Origin: UBA7185 sp964606855
Lineage (GTDB): Bacteria; Bacillota; Peptococcia; Peptococcales; Peptococcaceae
NCBI GenBank assembly: GCA_964606855.1
Contig: CAZSHM010000012.1
Coordinates: 1 to 34,221 of the forward strand
DNA: 34,221 nucleotides
Direction: 5' to 3'
The notes below the pieces were generated by a model. It did no database searches and was not told the origin of the DNA. It was given only the letters and a program-made list of their open reading frames with translations. Positions 1 through 7,626 of the stretch are shown here, one piece after another; within the stretch, counting starts at the first letter, position 1, and each line of letters starts with the position of its first letter. The position numbers were made by a program, and so were the translations under genes.

Positions 1-129
1 GCAAATTTTTGGCGCTTGCGGCCGATTCCCCGCCTCCGTCAAGCGCACAGACCCCGGAATGCTCCGTCATCGCGGATGGCCTGGTTCCGATTCTATCCTG
101 CAACGCACCGCGCAATCTCCTGCCGCGGA

Positions 130-780
130 TTACCGGATCGGAAAATCAAAGTACGTGTCCGGATACGGTTCCGGGTTGATGATAAAATGCCAGAATTCAT
201 TCTCCAGCGGCAGAAACCCTGCCTCCAGCATGGCATCGCGCAAAAGCATCCGGTTCTGCTTTTGCGCGGGCGTCACCTCGTCGCTCTCGGGCCAGCTCCG
301 CTTGTCCATGTAGTCGAAGATGGCGCCCATGTCCACCTCCTGGTGCGTGCGCAGATCCACGAGCGTCAGATCGACGGCCCCGCCCCGCGTGTGCGAAGAT
401 TTCCGGGCAATATAGCCCTCGAGAAACATATCGGGTTTGTCGATCATCGGATAGTGTATGGGCTTGCGGCGCAGATCCGCCCCTTGCTCCTCTCCCCAGC
501 GGATAAAGTGATCCACCGCCCGCTGCGGCCGATAGGCGTCGAAGACCTTCAGCACATAGCCCCGCGCGCGGAGGAGATCCGCCGCACGCACACAGCCGGC
601 GGCCACTTCTCTGCTGGCCACTACAAGCGGCTGCTCATAGCCATCGATCACCCGCCCGATAAAATTGTCCGTGCCGGCGTACTTGGCGTCAATGATACAA
701 TCCTCAATCCATTCATCCAGATAGACAAAGCCTTCCGGCAGTTCCCGCGCCTTTGGAACGCCCGCGACGCTCAGATTCAT
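130..780 (-). CDS. D-alanyl-D-alanine dipeptidase, VanX/DdpX type (peptidase M15D)
   Basis: This 216-residue protein is a zinc D,D-dipeptidase of the VanX family, which hydrolyses D-Ala-D-Ala in the cytoplasm. The zinc-site motif SSHTRGGAVD gives ligands H130 and D137. The NEFWH motif near the C terminus gives the catalytic E195 and ligand H198, and DAYRP carries the conserved R84. No signal peptide is visible. The ATG at 780 follows a GGGGGAG ribosome binding site. No vanH, vanA or vanRS-like genes are present, so housekeeping D-Ala-D-Ala turnover or nutrient use is more likely than glycopeptide resistance; that is inference. The gene starts only 40 bases beyond a terminator of the upstream DUF819 gene, so it depends on read-through or on a promoter I could not identify. 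Confidence 0.9.
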   Translation of the reverse strand: MNLSVAGVPKARELPEGFVYLDEWIEDCIIDAKYAGTDNFIGRVIDGYEQPLVVASREVAAGCVRAADLLRARGYVLKVFDAYRPQRAVDHFIRWGEEQGADLRRKPIHYPMIDKPDMFLEGYIARKSSHTRGGAVDLTLVDLRTHQEVDMGAIFDYMDKRSWPESDEVTPAQKQNRMLLRDAMLEAGFLPLENEFWHFIINPEPYPDTYFDFPIR

Positions 781-819
781 TGTATCACTCCCCCTCTTGT
801 CTCCTTCCCTGCAGCTGTG

Positions 820-854
820 AAAAAGCAGAAAGGCCCCCTGCGGGGCCTTTCTGC
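820..854 (-). terminator. Rho-independent terminator of the DUF819 gene
   Basis: A perfect 13-bp stem (825-837 with 842-854) with a four-base loop is followed, in the minus direction, by five T residues (820-824). It lies 30 bases beyond the DUF819 stop codon and separates that gene from the dipeptidase gene. Confidence 0.9.
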
Positions 855-884
855 CGTGTGGAACAGCATCGCTGCCGTGTGCCG

Positions 885-2144
885 TCAGATGCCCAAAGCG
901 ATGCCGACCAGTGTGCCTGCGTAGTTACCGATTACATAGCCCAGAACACCCATCAGCATCGCGGGCCCGACCAGAGCGGTCCAGCCCTGGGAGATTGCCA
1001 TGCCGGCCGCCGTCGGCGGACCGCCGATGCAGGCGTTGGATGCGATGATGGCGTCCTCCAGGCCAAACTTGAAGATCTTGGCCGCGCCAAAGCAGAACAG
1101 CATGTTGGTGATCACCATGATGGTCGTCAGCACCAGGAACAGCGGCGCCTTGGTGACAACCGTCCAGATGTTGGCCGGCACGCCGATGACGAATAGGAAC
1201 AGATAGATCAGATAGGTGCCGATCTCCTGGGATCCGTGCAACTTCGCAACCGTCCCTTCAAAGAAGGTCGCCACAATCACAGAGATGGTGGTGATCCAGA
1301 CATAGTTGCTGCCGAAGAATTTGCCGACGAAATCCATAAAGGCATTGGGATTTTCCGGCACAAGCCCGGCGAACACGCCGGCGATGATGTTGGAGATCCA
1401 TACCACCGTGATCGCGTAGGCGAAGTTGATTGCGATATCCTTCAGCGAGATGTCCTTGCGGGCCCAGAATGCGGCGGCCTGCGTCTGCGCGGCCTCCTTG
1501 CTGGTTCCGGCCTCCACCGCGTCGATATGCGGATGCTTGAAGTGCGCGCGGAAGAAGCGACTCCCGGCGAAGAGAATCAGCACGAAGAAGTAAATCGCCA
1601 TCAGCAGATTGTCCGCCACAGTGGCGGCCCCCGCGAGGTCCGTGCCCTGCAGGCCGTGCTGCGCGGCCATCGCCGCGAAGTTGACCCCGCCGCCGATGTA
1701 GGAGCCGGTCATCATGGACGCGACTGCGGCCAGATCCGCCGCCTGTCCTCCGGTCGCCACATACGGCCCTTTGAGGACAAAATAGGCGATGAAAGCGCCC
1801 ACCACGGTGCCCACCGCGCCTATGAGAAAGACTACCAGCATGGGCCCGGTCTGACTCCAGATTTTTTTCAGGTTGCACTGGAGCAGCAGCAGCGGAATGC
1901 CGATCGGCACCACAAAGCCCCAGACGATGTCGTCATAGAGCGGGCTGTTGACCGGGATGATGCCCAGGTTGGACATCACCATAGCGAGGATCAACGCGAT
2001 AATCGCGCCGGAGAGCTTGGACGCCCAGGAATATTTCTGCTCCAGATAGATCGCGACACCGACGGATACACACATGACGGCCATCAGGCCCCAGGTATTG
2101 TCCGCCTGGATCAGCGGGTGTCCCAATAATTTTTCAAATAGCAT
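885..2144 (-). CDS. DUF819 family integral membrane protein (YjcL-like)
   Basis: This 419-residue polytopic membrane protein has about ten hydrophobic segments. It carries the glycine-rich signatures of the DUF819/YjcL family: SYIGGGVNFAA around residue 150 and ACIGGPPTAAGMA near residue 375. Their similar pattern in the two halves suggests an inverted-repeat transporter fold. The biochemical function and substrate of the family are not established. The ATG at 2144 has an AAGGAG site about 11 bases upstream. It has a strong promoter and its own terminator, so it is a single-gene unit. Its promoter resembles that of the distant sulfotransferase gene in both hexamers and spacing. Confidence 0.85.
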   Translation of the reverse strand: MLFEKLLGHPLIQADNTWGLMAVMCVSVGVAIYLEQKYSWASKLSGAIIALILAMVMSNLGIIPVNSPLYDDIVWGFVVPIGIPLLLLQCNLKKIWSQTGPMLVVFLIGAVGTVVGAFIAYFVLKGPYVATGGQAADLAAVASMMTGSYIGGGVNFAAMAAQHGLQGTDLAGAATVADNLLMAIYFFVLILFAGSRFFRAHFKHPHIDAVEAGTSKEAAQTQAAAFWARKDISLKDIAINFAYAITVVWISNIIAGVFAGLVPENPNAFMDFVGKFFGSNYVWITTISVIVATFFEGTVAKLHGSQEIGTYLIYLFLFVIGVPANIWTVVTKAPLFLVLTTIMVITNMLFCFGAAKIFKFGLEDAIIASNACIGGPPTAAGMAISQGWTALVGPAMLMGVLGYVIGNYAGTLVGIALGI

Positions 2145-2224
2145 GCCAACGTTATCTCCTTTCTCTCAGTTTGCGAATCATACTCCAGGAATCCATGAAC
2201 GATTTGAATTATAACCCATAAACT

Positions 2225-2252
2225 ATTATACATATAGCATTGGTTTTGCCAA
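2225..2252 (-). promoter_or_regulatory. Sigma-A promoter of the DUF819 gene
   Basis: On the minus strand, TTGGCA (2247-2252) and a perfect TATAAT (2225-2230) are separated by 16 bases. The -10 element lies inside an inverted repeat CTAT-N7-ATAG (2223-2237), and the -35 element lies inside TTGG-N5-CCAA (2240-2252). A second TATAAT at 2208-2213 has no good -35 partner. Confidence 0.75.
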
Positions 2253-2381
2253 GTCTTTTTGCATGCTCCTGCGGCGGCCGCGCGTTTCGCAAACTGTCCA
2301 GACGCGCAGCCGCGTGCGACAAAGAGCCGCCCGCATCTCCTTTTGTCTTTCTATTCTGAGAGCAGGCGGCCCATCGCAAAC

Positions 2382-2537
2382 TCAATGTTTGTAAAATTCA
2401 CTTTTGCCCAGTCCGCACAGAGGGCAAACCCAGTCGTCCGGCAGATCGGCAAAGGCCGTGCCGGGCGCGATCCCCGCCTCGGCGTCGCCGTCGGCCGGAT
2501 CATAGATGTATCCGCAGGGGCATTCATACTTATCCAT
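2382..2537 (-). CDS. Rubredoxin with a CxC first knuckle
   Basis: This 51-residue rubredoxin is a one-iron electron carrier. It has the family core CGYIYDPADGD, the GIAPGT turn and the second knuckle WVCPLCG (C38, C41). The first knuckle reads ECPCGY, so C6 and C8 are one residue apart instead of two; I re-read the codons TGC CCC TGC to confirm this. The chosen ATG at 2537 has a strong GGAGGTGA site five bases upstream; a longer frame exists but has no such signal. It lies 139 bases downstream of the flavodiiron gene on the same strand. Rubredoxins are the usual electron donors of those enzymes, so the two probably work together in oxygen or nitric oxide reduction. Confidence 0.92.
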   Translation of the reverse strand: MDKYECPCGYIYDPADGDAEAGIAPGTAFADLPDDWVCPLCGLGKSEFYKH

Positions 2538-2676
2538 CGTTCTCACCTCCTCCCGCGCGCCTCCCGCCGCTCCGCGCCGCACACCGGCAGACACGGACGG
2601 CGCTGTATCTGAATCCGCCGCTGGCGGAAATCAGCCTCTTCTTCCCTTTTCCGGCGCGGTGCAGCCCGCCGTGCGG

Positions 2677-3888
2677 TCAATCCATCGAGGATACGATGGC
2701 GTCCGCCAGCGCGTCCAGCTCCTCCAGCTGCGCGTCCTTCACGCGGGACTTCACCGTCACCATCTCCTCCAGCACCGTGATCTCCTTCATGCTCTCCAGA
2801 ATCTCCCGCATCTGTTTGCCCGCGCTGGGCGCCCAGGAGCCGTTCTGGATCAGCGCTACCGTGCGCTTGGAGAGATTGTGCGCTTTCAGCTCATGCAGCA
2901 GATGCTCCATGGGCGAGAAGATGCCGTTGTTGTAGGTGGCGCTTGCAAACACCAGATGGCTGCAGCGGAACGCATCGGCCAGAATATAGGAGGAATGCGT
3001 CTTCGAAACATCGTACATCGTGATGCGTTTCACCCCGCGCTCCGCCAGCTTGGTGGCCAGAATCTCCGCGGCGTTGGCCGTGCCGCCGTAGATGCTGCCG
3101 TAGACGATCAGCACCGCCTGCTCCTCCGGCGTGTACGTGCTCCACTTCTGATACTTGTCCAGGAAAAAGCCGAGGTCGCTGCGGAGAACGAGGCCGTGCA
3201 GCGGGCAGATCATCCGGATGTCGAGCCCAGCGGCCTTGCCCAGAAGCGCCTGCACCTGCGTTCCGTACTTGCCCACGATGTTGGTGTAGTAGCGCCGCGC
3301 GTCGTCCAGCCAGTCCCGCTCGAAGTCGACATCCTCATTGAAGAGAGCTCCGTCCAGCGCGCCCCAGGTGCCGAAAGCGTCGGCTGAAAACAGGATGTGA
3401 TCCGTCGTGTCGTAGGTGACCATGGCCTCCGGCCAGTGCACCATCGGCGCCATCACAAACGTGAGCACGTGGCGTCCGCTGGAAAGCGTGTCCCCCTCCT
3501 TAACAAGGACGGTGCGGTCCGCGAGCGCGGCCGCGTCCGTCTCAAAGAACTGCCGGATCATGCCCTGCGTCTTGGCATTGCAGACCACCTGCGCCTCCGG
3601 GTACAAATCCAGCAGACGTCCCAGGTTGGCGCAGTGATCCGGTTCCATGTGGTTGACGATGATGTAGTCTAGCGGGCGCCCCGCCAGGGCGTAGGCCACG
3701 TTCTCCAGGAACAGATCCGCCACTGCGGTATCCGTCGTGTCCAGGAGCACCGTCTTCTCGTCCAGCAGCAGATAGGAATTGTAGGACACGCCCCTTGGAA
3801 TGGGGTAATGGTTCTCAAACAGGGCCAGCCGGCGGTCGCTGCCGCCCACATAGATGAGATCCTCCTGAATTGTTCGTGTATTGTGCAT
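2677..3888 (-). CDS. A-type flavodiiron protein (FprA family)
   Basis: This 403-residue cytoplasmic enzyme has an N-terminal metallo-beta-lactamase-like diiron domain (about 1-250) and a C-terminal flavodoxin FMN domain (about 256-403, starting VLIVYGSIYGGTANAAEI). Diiron ligands are all visible: H80-x-E82-x-D84-H85, H151, D170 and H231. Members reduce O2 to water and/or NO to N2O. The sequence does not settle which; strict anaerobes mostly use them against oxygen. The ATG at 3888 has AAGGAG eight bases upstream. A well-formed promoter lies about 90 bases upstream, and the rubredoxin gene follows, so a two-gene operon is likely. The XRE regulator gene is divergent. Confidence 0.93.
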   Translation of the reverse strand: MHNTRTIQEDLIYVGGSDRRLALFENHYPIPRGVSYNSYLLLDEKTVLLDTTDTAVADLFLENVAYALAGRPLDYIIVNHMEPDHCANLGRLLDLYPEAQVVCNAKTQGMIRQFFETDAAALADRTVLVKEGDTLSSGRHVLTFVMAPMVHWPEAMVTYDTTDHILFSADAFGTWGALDGALFNEDVDFERDWLDDARRYYTNIVGKYGTQVQALLGKAAGLDIRMICPLHGLVLRSDLGFFLDKYQKWSTYTPEEQAVLIVYGSIYGGTANAAEILATKLAERGVKRITMYDVSKTHSSYILADAFRCSHLVFASATYNNGIFSPMEHLLHELKAHNLSKRTVALIQNGSWAPSAGKQMREILESMKEITVLEEMVTVKSRVKDAQLEELDALADAIVSSMD

Positions 3889-3974
3889 TGCTCTGTCTCC
3901 TTTTCACAATTTCGCGCCGGATCTCCCTCGGGCAGCAGCCCGCGCGGAGATTCCCGCGCCGCATTTCTTGTTCT

Positions 3975-4003
3975 ATTCTAGCACAAACTTCCGCCGCTTT
4001 CAA
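3975..4003 (-). promoter_or_regulatory. Promoter of the flavodiiron-rubredoxin operon
   Basis: Minus-strand TTGAAA (3998-4003) and TAGAAT (3975-3980) are 17 bases apart. A TGC immediately before the -10 makes an extended -10 element. Transcription would start near 3968, about 80 bases before the ATG. Confidence 0.75.
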
Positions 4004-4487
4004 TCGGAGATTCTCGCGTCGGCCGATATTCTGTTTCCCCGCGCTTTGCCCCCTCTTCGATTGCGGAATCCCCGGGGTACAGACGGCCATCCGGCGCGGG
4101 AAACTGCACATGGCGGCTCCCGAATCCCCGGAGAGAAGGCTGTAATCCGGCGGCTTTGCGCCGGGTTTGTATCTGCGCGCGCCCCTTGGAAAGACAAGCC
4201 TTTTCTTCCGCCGTTTTCCACTGCCCGACACATTTGTGCTGCAGCTGAAGCAAGTTCGCGGTCGGCGCAAGGGATCCCGTCCGCCCGTGTCATAGTTAAT
4301 GGACAGGGGTGTTCTGCGGCGCGCCGCGCGCATTCCGCCCCTGTACCTATATACATTGTAAAGCCCTACAATAATACGTAGATATCACGTAAAAGGCCCC
4401 AAGAACTTTTGGAATATGGTACATTGAATACAGGCGTGTGCGCGTGTGCCCGCATCGGCCGCAATGACGGAGAAGAGGTGTCATCCC
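4004..4487. other. Long divergent intergenic region with possible XRE operator
   Basis: No gene is supported in this stretch; the frames that cross it lack ribosome binding sites and family features. It holds a GC-rich hairpin (about 4302-4346, AGGGG pairing with CCCCT), a weak plus-strand promoter candidate (TTGTAA 4356-4361, 17 bases, TAGATA 4379-4384) and an imperfect 14-bp palindrome at 4399-4412 (CCAAGAACTTTTGG). The palindrome is a reasonable candidate operator for the XRE regulator, but this is inference. Confidence 0.35.
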
Positions 4488-4880
4488 ATGATAGAGCAAA
4501 TGCCGGATATCCTGCACCAGCTGCGGGAGGAACATGCGTACAAACAGGACCTCGTCGCCAAGTATCTGGGCGTCGTGCAGCAGACCTATTCCAACTATGA
4601 GAAGGGCTGCTCCGCGCTGCCCCTGGATTATCTGATCAAGCTGGCTCTGTTTTACGATGTCTCCACAGACTATCTGCTGGGGATGACCAAATTCCGCCGC
4701 GCTCCCGCGGAGCTGGAGCGCGACTATCTGCCCGACAAGACGCTGGGCGAAGTCACCTCCGATCTGCTGATTCTCTCGGAGGAAAAGCGCGTCATTCTGA
4801 CAGAATTTCTGGAATTCCTGCTGGCAAAACAGAAAGCGGAGCCCTCCAACGGCAAACACAGGCACGCGCCCCCGCACTGA
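4488..4880 (+). CDS. XRE-family helix-turn-helix transcriptional regulator
   Basis: This 130-residue protein has an N-terminal Cro/C1-type HTH domain (about residues 8-62). The recognition-helix region VVQQTYSNYEKG is followed by the typical LIKLALFYDVSTDYLLG ending. The C-terminal half is charged and helical and looks like an oligomerisation region, with no recognisable ligand domain. I chose the ATG at 4488 because an AGAGGTG site lies eight bases upstream; earlier starts in the same frame lack one. It is divergent from the flavodiiron operon and could regulate it or itself, but no target is shown. The gene is followed by about 230 bases of GC-rich sequence with weak hairpins and no clear terminator. 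Confidence 0.85.
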   Translation: MIEQMPDILHQLREEHAYKQDLVAKYLGVVQQTYSNYEKGCSALPLDYLIKLALFYDVSTDYLLGMTKFRRAPAELERDYLPDKTLGEVTSDLLILSEEKRVILTEFLEFLLAKQKAEPSNGKHRHAPPH

Positions 4881-5014
4881 CCTCCCGAACCGGGTGGCAT
4901 GGGCTCCGCCCGGGCAGCCTCTCCTCCCTCGCAGCCTGAAACGCGGCGTTTTCCTCCGCCGCGTCCCAACCCGCGCGCCGTCCGCCCTTTTCCGCAAAAT
5001 CCTCCGTCCCGCCC

Positions 5015-5044
5015 TTGAACAGAACGGCATCCTTGTGTTAAGAT
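5015..5044 (+). promoter_or_regulatory. Promoter candidate for the RlmN-family gene
   Basis: TTGAAC (5015-5020) and TAAGAT (5039-5044) are 18 bases apart, about 75 bases before the start codon. Shifting to TTAAGA at 5038-5043 gives 17-base spacing. Confidence 0.55.
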
Positions 5045-5119
5045 ACTCACAGAATCGGCCGCCCGGACGCACGAACCGCGCGCCGCCGTCACAGCTTCTT
5101 TCAGAGAGCGAGGATGCCC

Positions 5120-6247
5120 ATGGAGCCCAGATCAAATCCCGCATCGAACGATGCTTCCCGTTTCTCATCGGATCCCGCGCAGGATCCGCGCCCCAATCTT
5201 TACGGCCTGACCTTCGCCCAGCTGGAGGCCTACCTCCTGCAGAGCGGTGAGAAGATCACCAAAGCCCCCTTCATCTACAGCGGTCTCTATCGGGCGCAGG
5301 TATCCTCTCTCCTGGATCTGCCCTCGCTCAATCCCGCCCTGTGCCGCATACTGGACGCGCACTTTTCGATTGCCCTGCCGCGCTTAGAGCGCTTGGAGGA
5401 CGGCGGGGACAGCGCCAAACTCCTGCTGGCCCTGGAGGACGGCAGCCGCATCGAGGCAGTGCTGATGCGCCAGGTCTACGGCAACAGCCTCTGCATCTCC
5501 ACGCAGGTCGGCTGCAACATGGCCTGCGCCTTCTGCCAGAGCGGCCGTTTCAAGCGGACGCGGAACCTTGCCCCGCACGAACTGACCGGACAGGTGCTCG
5601 CGGCCCAGCGCGCGCTCGGTGTCAAGGTGACCAACGTCGTCCTCATGGGGATCGGGGAGCCGTTTGACAACTTTGACAACGTCATGCAGTTTCTGGAGAT
5701 CGCCTCCCATCCGATGGGTCTGGCCCTGGGCGCGCGGCACATCACCGTCTCCACCTGCGGCCTCGTGCCCCGGATCGAACAGTATGCCGCGCACCCGTTT
5801 GCCTGCCTTCTGGCCGTCAGCCTGCACGCGCCCGACGATGCCACCCGCGATCAGCTGATGCCCGTAAACCGCCGCTATCCCGTATCCCAGGTGGTGGAGG
5901 CGGCGCGGCAGTGCGCGCGCGTCACCAACAAGAAGGTGATGCTGGAGTATGTGATGCTGGACGGCGTCAACGACCATCCCTGGCAGGCGCGGCTTCTGGC
6001 GGAGCGGATTGCGGGGCGCGAGCGCCTCTATGTGAATCTGATCCCCTACAATGAGACGCAGAATCTCGGGTTCCGGCAGAGCAGCCGGGCGCGGATCCTG
6101 GCCTTCTACGATGAGCTGAAGAAGCACCACGTCGTCGTAACCATGCGCCGCGAGTTCGGCGCGCGGCTCCACGCCGCCTGCGGACAGCTGCGCGCCGACC
6201 AGGAGCTGCGCGAATCGCGGGATGCCGGGCCGCACAGCGGAGTCTGA
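5120..6247 (+). CDS. RlmN/Cfr-family radical SAM 23S rRNA methyltransferase
   Basis: This protein of 375 residues belongs to the radical SAM RlmN/Cfr family, which methylates A2503 of 23S rRNA (RlmN at C2, Cfr at C8). The cluster motif GCNMACAFC supplies CxxxCxxC. A further cysteine seven residues before it (CISTQVGC) and the one in HAACGQLR near residue 354 match the two mechanistic cysteines. The motifs GIGEPFDN, HITVSTCGLVPR and LAVSLHAPDD are all present. CQSG replaces the common CATG or CSTA after the cluster, and RREFG precedes the final cysteine, so this is probably a paralogous clade rather than the core rlmN. The ATG at 5120 sits six bases after GAGCGAGG; an ATG at 5114 is too close to it. 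The gene stands alone and is followed by the structured repeat and a terminator. Confidence 0.88.
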   Translation: MEPRSNPASNDASRFSSDPAQDPRPNLYGLTFAQLEAYLLQSGEKITKAPFIYSGLYRAQVSSLLDLPSLNPALCRILDAHFSIALPRLERLEDGGDSAKLLLALEDGSRIEAVLMRQVYGNSLCISTQVGCNMACAFCQSGRFKRTRNLAPHELTGQVLAAQRALGVKVTNVVLMGIGEPFDNFDNVMQFLEIASHPMGLALGARHITVSTCGLVPRIEQYAAHPFACLLAVSLHAPDDATRDQLMPVNRRYPVSQVVEAARQCARVTNKKVMLEYVMLDGVNDHPWQARLLAERIAGRERLYVNLIPYNETQNLGFRQSSRARILAFYDELKKHHVVVTMRREFGARLHAACGQLRADQELRESRDAGPHSGV

Positions 6248-6283
6248 TCCAAGGAGCGCCTCCGCGGGCGCGGCTGCCGAAGG

Positions 6284-6511
6284 GCGGCGCGCGGAAGCAT
6301 CCCCGATCGCGGACGCAGCTTCCGAAAGCCCGCGCGCTTTCGCGCAGCCGCCCGCCTTCCGACTCGGGACGGACAGCCGCCGCAGGCTGTGCGGCCCTGC
6401 GCGGACCCCGCGTCCGCGCAGGACGCACGGGCAAGGCGGATGTCCGGAGCCGCGGAGGAAAAGGGCGGCGCGCGAATCCGCGCGGGCAGACGCAGCCAAG
6501 CGGCGCGGCGA
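6284..6511 (+). repeat. 228-bp structured dispersed repeat, copy 1
   Basis: This segment matches 15993-16220 in the same orientation without gaps, at about 17 differences in 228 bases (roughly 92-93% identity by eye). It is rich in self-complementary sequence. An outer arm (about 6327-6352) pairs with 6465-6489, and inside it lie an ACAGCC/GGCTGT hairpin and a central 11-bp hairpin (CCTGCGCGGAC with GTCCGCGCAGG). It begins 36 bases after the RlmN-family stop codon and ends just before the terminator at 6545. It has no terminal transposon features or target duplications that I can see. Confidence 0.85.
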
Positions 6512-6544
6512 GAATGCCACGGCGACAGCCCTGCAGGATCACGC

Positions 6545-6586
6545 AAACGGCCTCCGCATCCCCTCAACAGGATGCGGAGGCCGTTT
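6545..6586. terminator. Bidirectional terminator hairpin
   Basis: A perfect 17-bp stem (6545-6561 with 6570-6586) starts in AAA and ends in TTT, with an eight-base loop. It lies between the convergent RlmN-family gene and the unrecognised gene on the minus strand. The T run is short in both directions, so efficiency is uncertain. Confidence 0.75.
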
Positions 6587-6615
6587 CCCCTTTGCCCGGA
6601 CACGCCTGGCGCCGG

Positions 6616-7626
6616 CTAGACGCCCTGCGGGCGCAGCACATTCCAGAGATATCCATAATACTGGAACGCCAGAACCTCTTCCTTCTGCCCGTCCCTCCGA
6701 AGCTGCTCCATACAGCGCAGATACCGCTCCGGATCGACCCCCGGCGGCAGCGCTTTCAGAAGGTGCATCAGGCGGATGTAGTTTTCGTCCAGATAGAATC
6801 GCAGGGCGTCCCGGAATGCCTCGTTCGATCTCTCCAGACTCTTAAAAGAATCCGCATAATACGCCTCGGTCAAAATCGGCGTCACAATATAGCCGCGATT
6901 CACGAAAAGAACCTGTTTCTCGCGCGCCATACAGGGCAGCGCGTCGCAATAAAATCTGACACTCCCGTCCGGTTTCTGGTAAGCAAACCCCGCGTAGGTA
7001 CGCCGATATGTGCCCGAGAGCACCGGTTCCGTACAGATTTTCTCCTTCTCCTTCTCCGTCCACTGCCGCAGCAGACTGTGTCCCTCCGGCGTCAGGTGCC
7101 GCCCCATGAGAACCATATCCAGCAGATCCGCAAAGAGATCCAGCCGGCTGCTGTCAAACCCGTTTCGCAGATCTTCCGCCATCTCCCGCAGGAGCGGATA
7201 CGCTTGATTATCCCCCGGATCCCGGGTCAGATCCGCGATCGCCGCGTGGTAGGCAGCGGAGTAGCTCCCCCGCAGCTGCCGCGCAATCTCCAGCCGGAAG
7301 GCCCGCGATGCCGCCTCCTTGTCCTGATAAAAGCCGTCATAGCGCTTTACATAATATTTCTGCGGCGTGGGATACGCGTCCCGCAGGTAACACTCCCGCA
7401 AAAACCGGCGCATCTTGTCCTCGCGCGCGGTGATATAATAATAGATCTCTCCGCCCCGGCACACGCTCGTGCCGTACATCGCCACTTCCTGTCCCAGATA
7501 TCCCATCTGCAGCAGTTCCGCCGCCTGCGCGCTGCAGAGCGCGTCGTGATCCATCCCGGCCTCTCCGCTCCCCGCCTCATAGCCCAGCAGGTTGACCGCC
7601 GCGCGCGCTTCCCCTTTCGCCGTCAT
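6616..7626 (-). CDS. Protein of unknown function, coupled to an ABC ATPase gene
   Basis: I do not recognise this 336-residue protein. It has no signal peptide or membrane segment and is rich in Tyr, Arg and Leu. The middle is predicted helical (about 105-200) and there is a C-terminal helical segment (about 265-330). Two short beta-like stretches stand out: GEIYYYITA near residue 60 and VRFYCDALP near residue 230. Its ATG at 7626 overlaps the stop codon of the ABC ATPase gene as ATGA, so translation is coupled. It is the last gene of a three-gene unit before the terminator at 6545-6586. A role as partner or effector of the ATPase is inference. Confidence 0.75.
   Translation of the reverse strand: MTAKGEARAAVNLLGYEAGSGEAGMDHDALCSAQAAELLQMGYLGQEVAMYGTSVCRGGEIYYYITAREDKMRRFLRECYLRDAYPTPQKYYVKRYDGFYQDKEAASRAFRLEIARQLRGSYSAAYHAAIADLTRDPGDNQAYPLLREMAEDLRNGFDSSRLDLFADLLDMVLMGRHLTPEGHSLLRQWTEKEKEKICTEPVLSGTYRRTYAGFAYQKPDGSVRFYCDALPCMAREKQVLFVNRGYIVTPILTEAYYADSFKSLERSNEAFRDALRFYLDENYIRLMHLLKALPPGVDPERYLRCMEQLRRDGQKEEVLAFQYYGYLWNVLRPQGV

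Noticed and set aside
12..46. Terminator downstream of the dipeptidase gene (GCGCTTG pairing with CAAGCGC)
   Set aside because: The stem is only seven bp with a 21-base loop and no T run follows on the minus strand, so it is not convincing.
130..780. Glycopeptide resistance through a VanX-like gene
   Set aside because: No vanH, ligase, vanRS or vanY-like genes are near, and VanX-type dipeptidases are common in non-resistant bacteria.
3881..4381. Overlapping frames in both directions in the fprA-XRE intergenic region
   Set aside because: No ribosome binding site or family resemblance; they cross the well-formed fprA promoter and GC-rich hairpins.
4929..4972. Terminator for the XRE gene (ACGCGGCG with CGCCGCGT)
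   Set aside because: The 8-bp hairpin is not followed by T residues.
6222..6845. Long open frames across the repeat region, and similar ones at 15913-16380
   Set aside because: They arise from the GC-rich structured repeat. They lack ribosome binding sites, have Arg/Pro/Ala-rich composition, and the two copies differ in ways that follow base pairing rather than codons.
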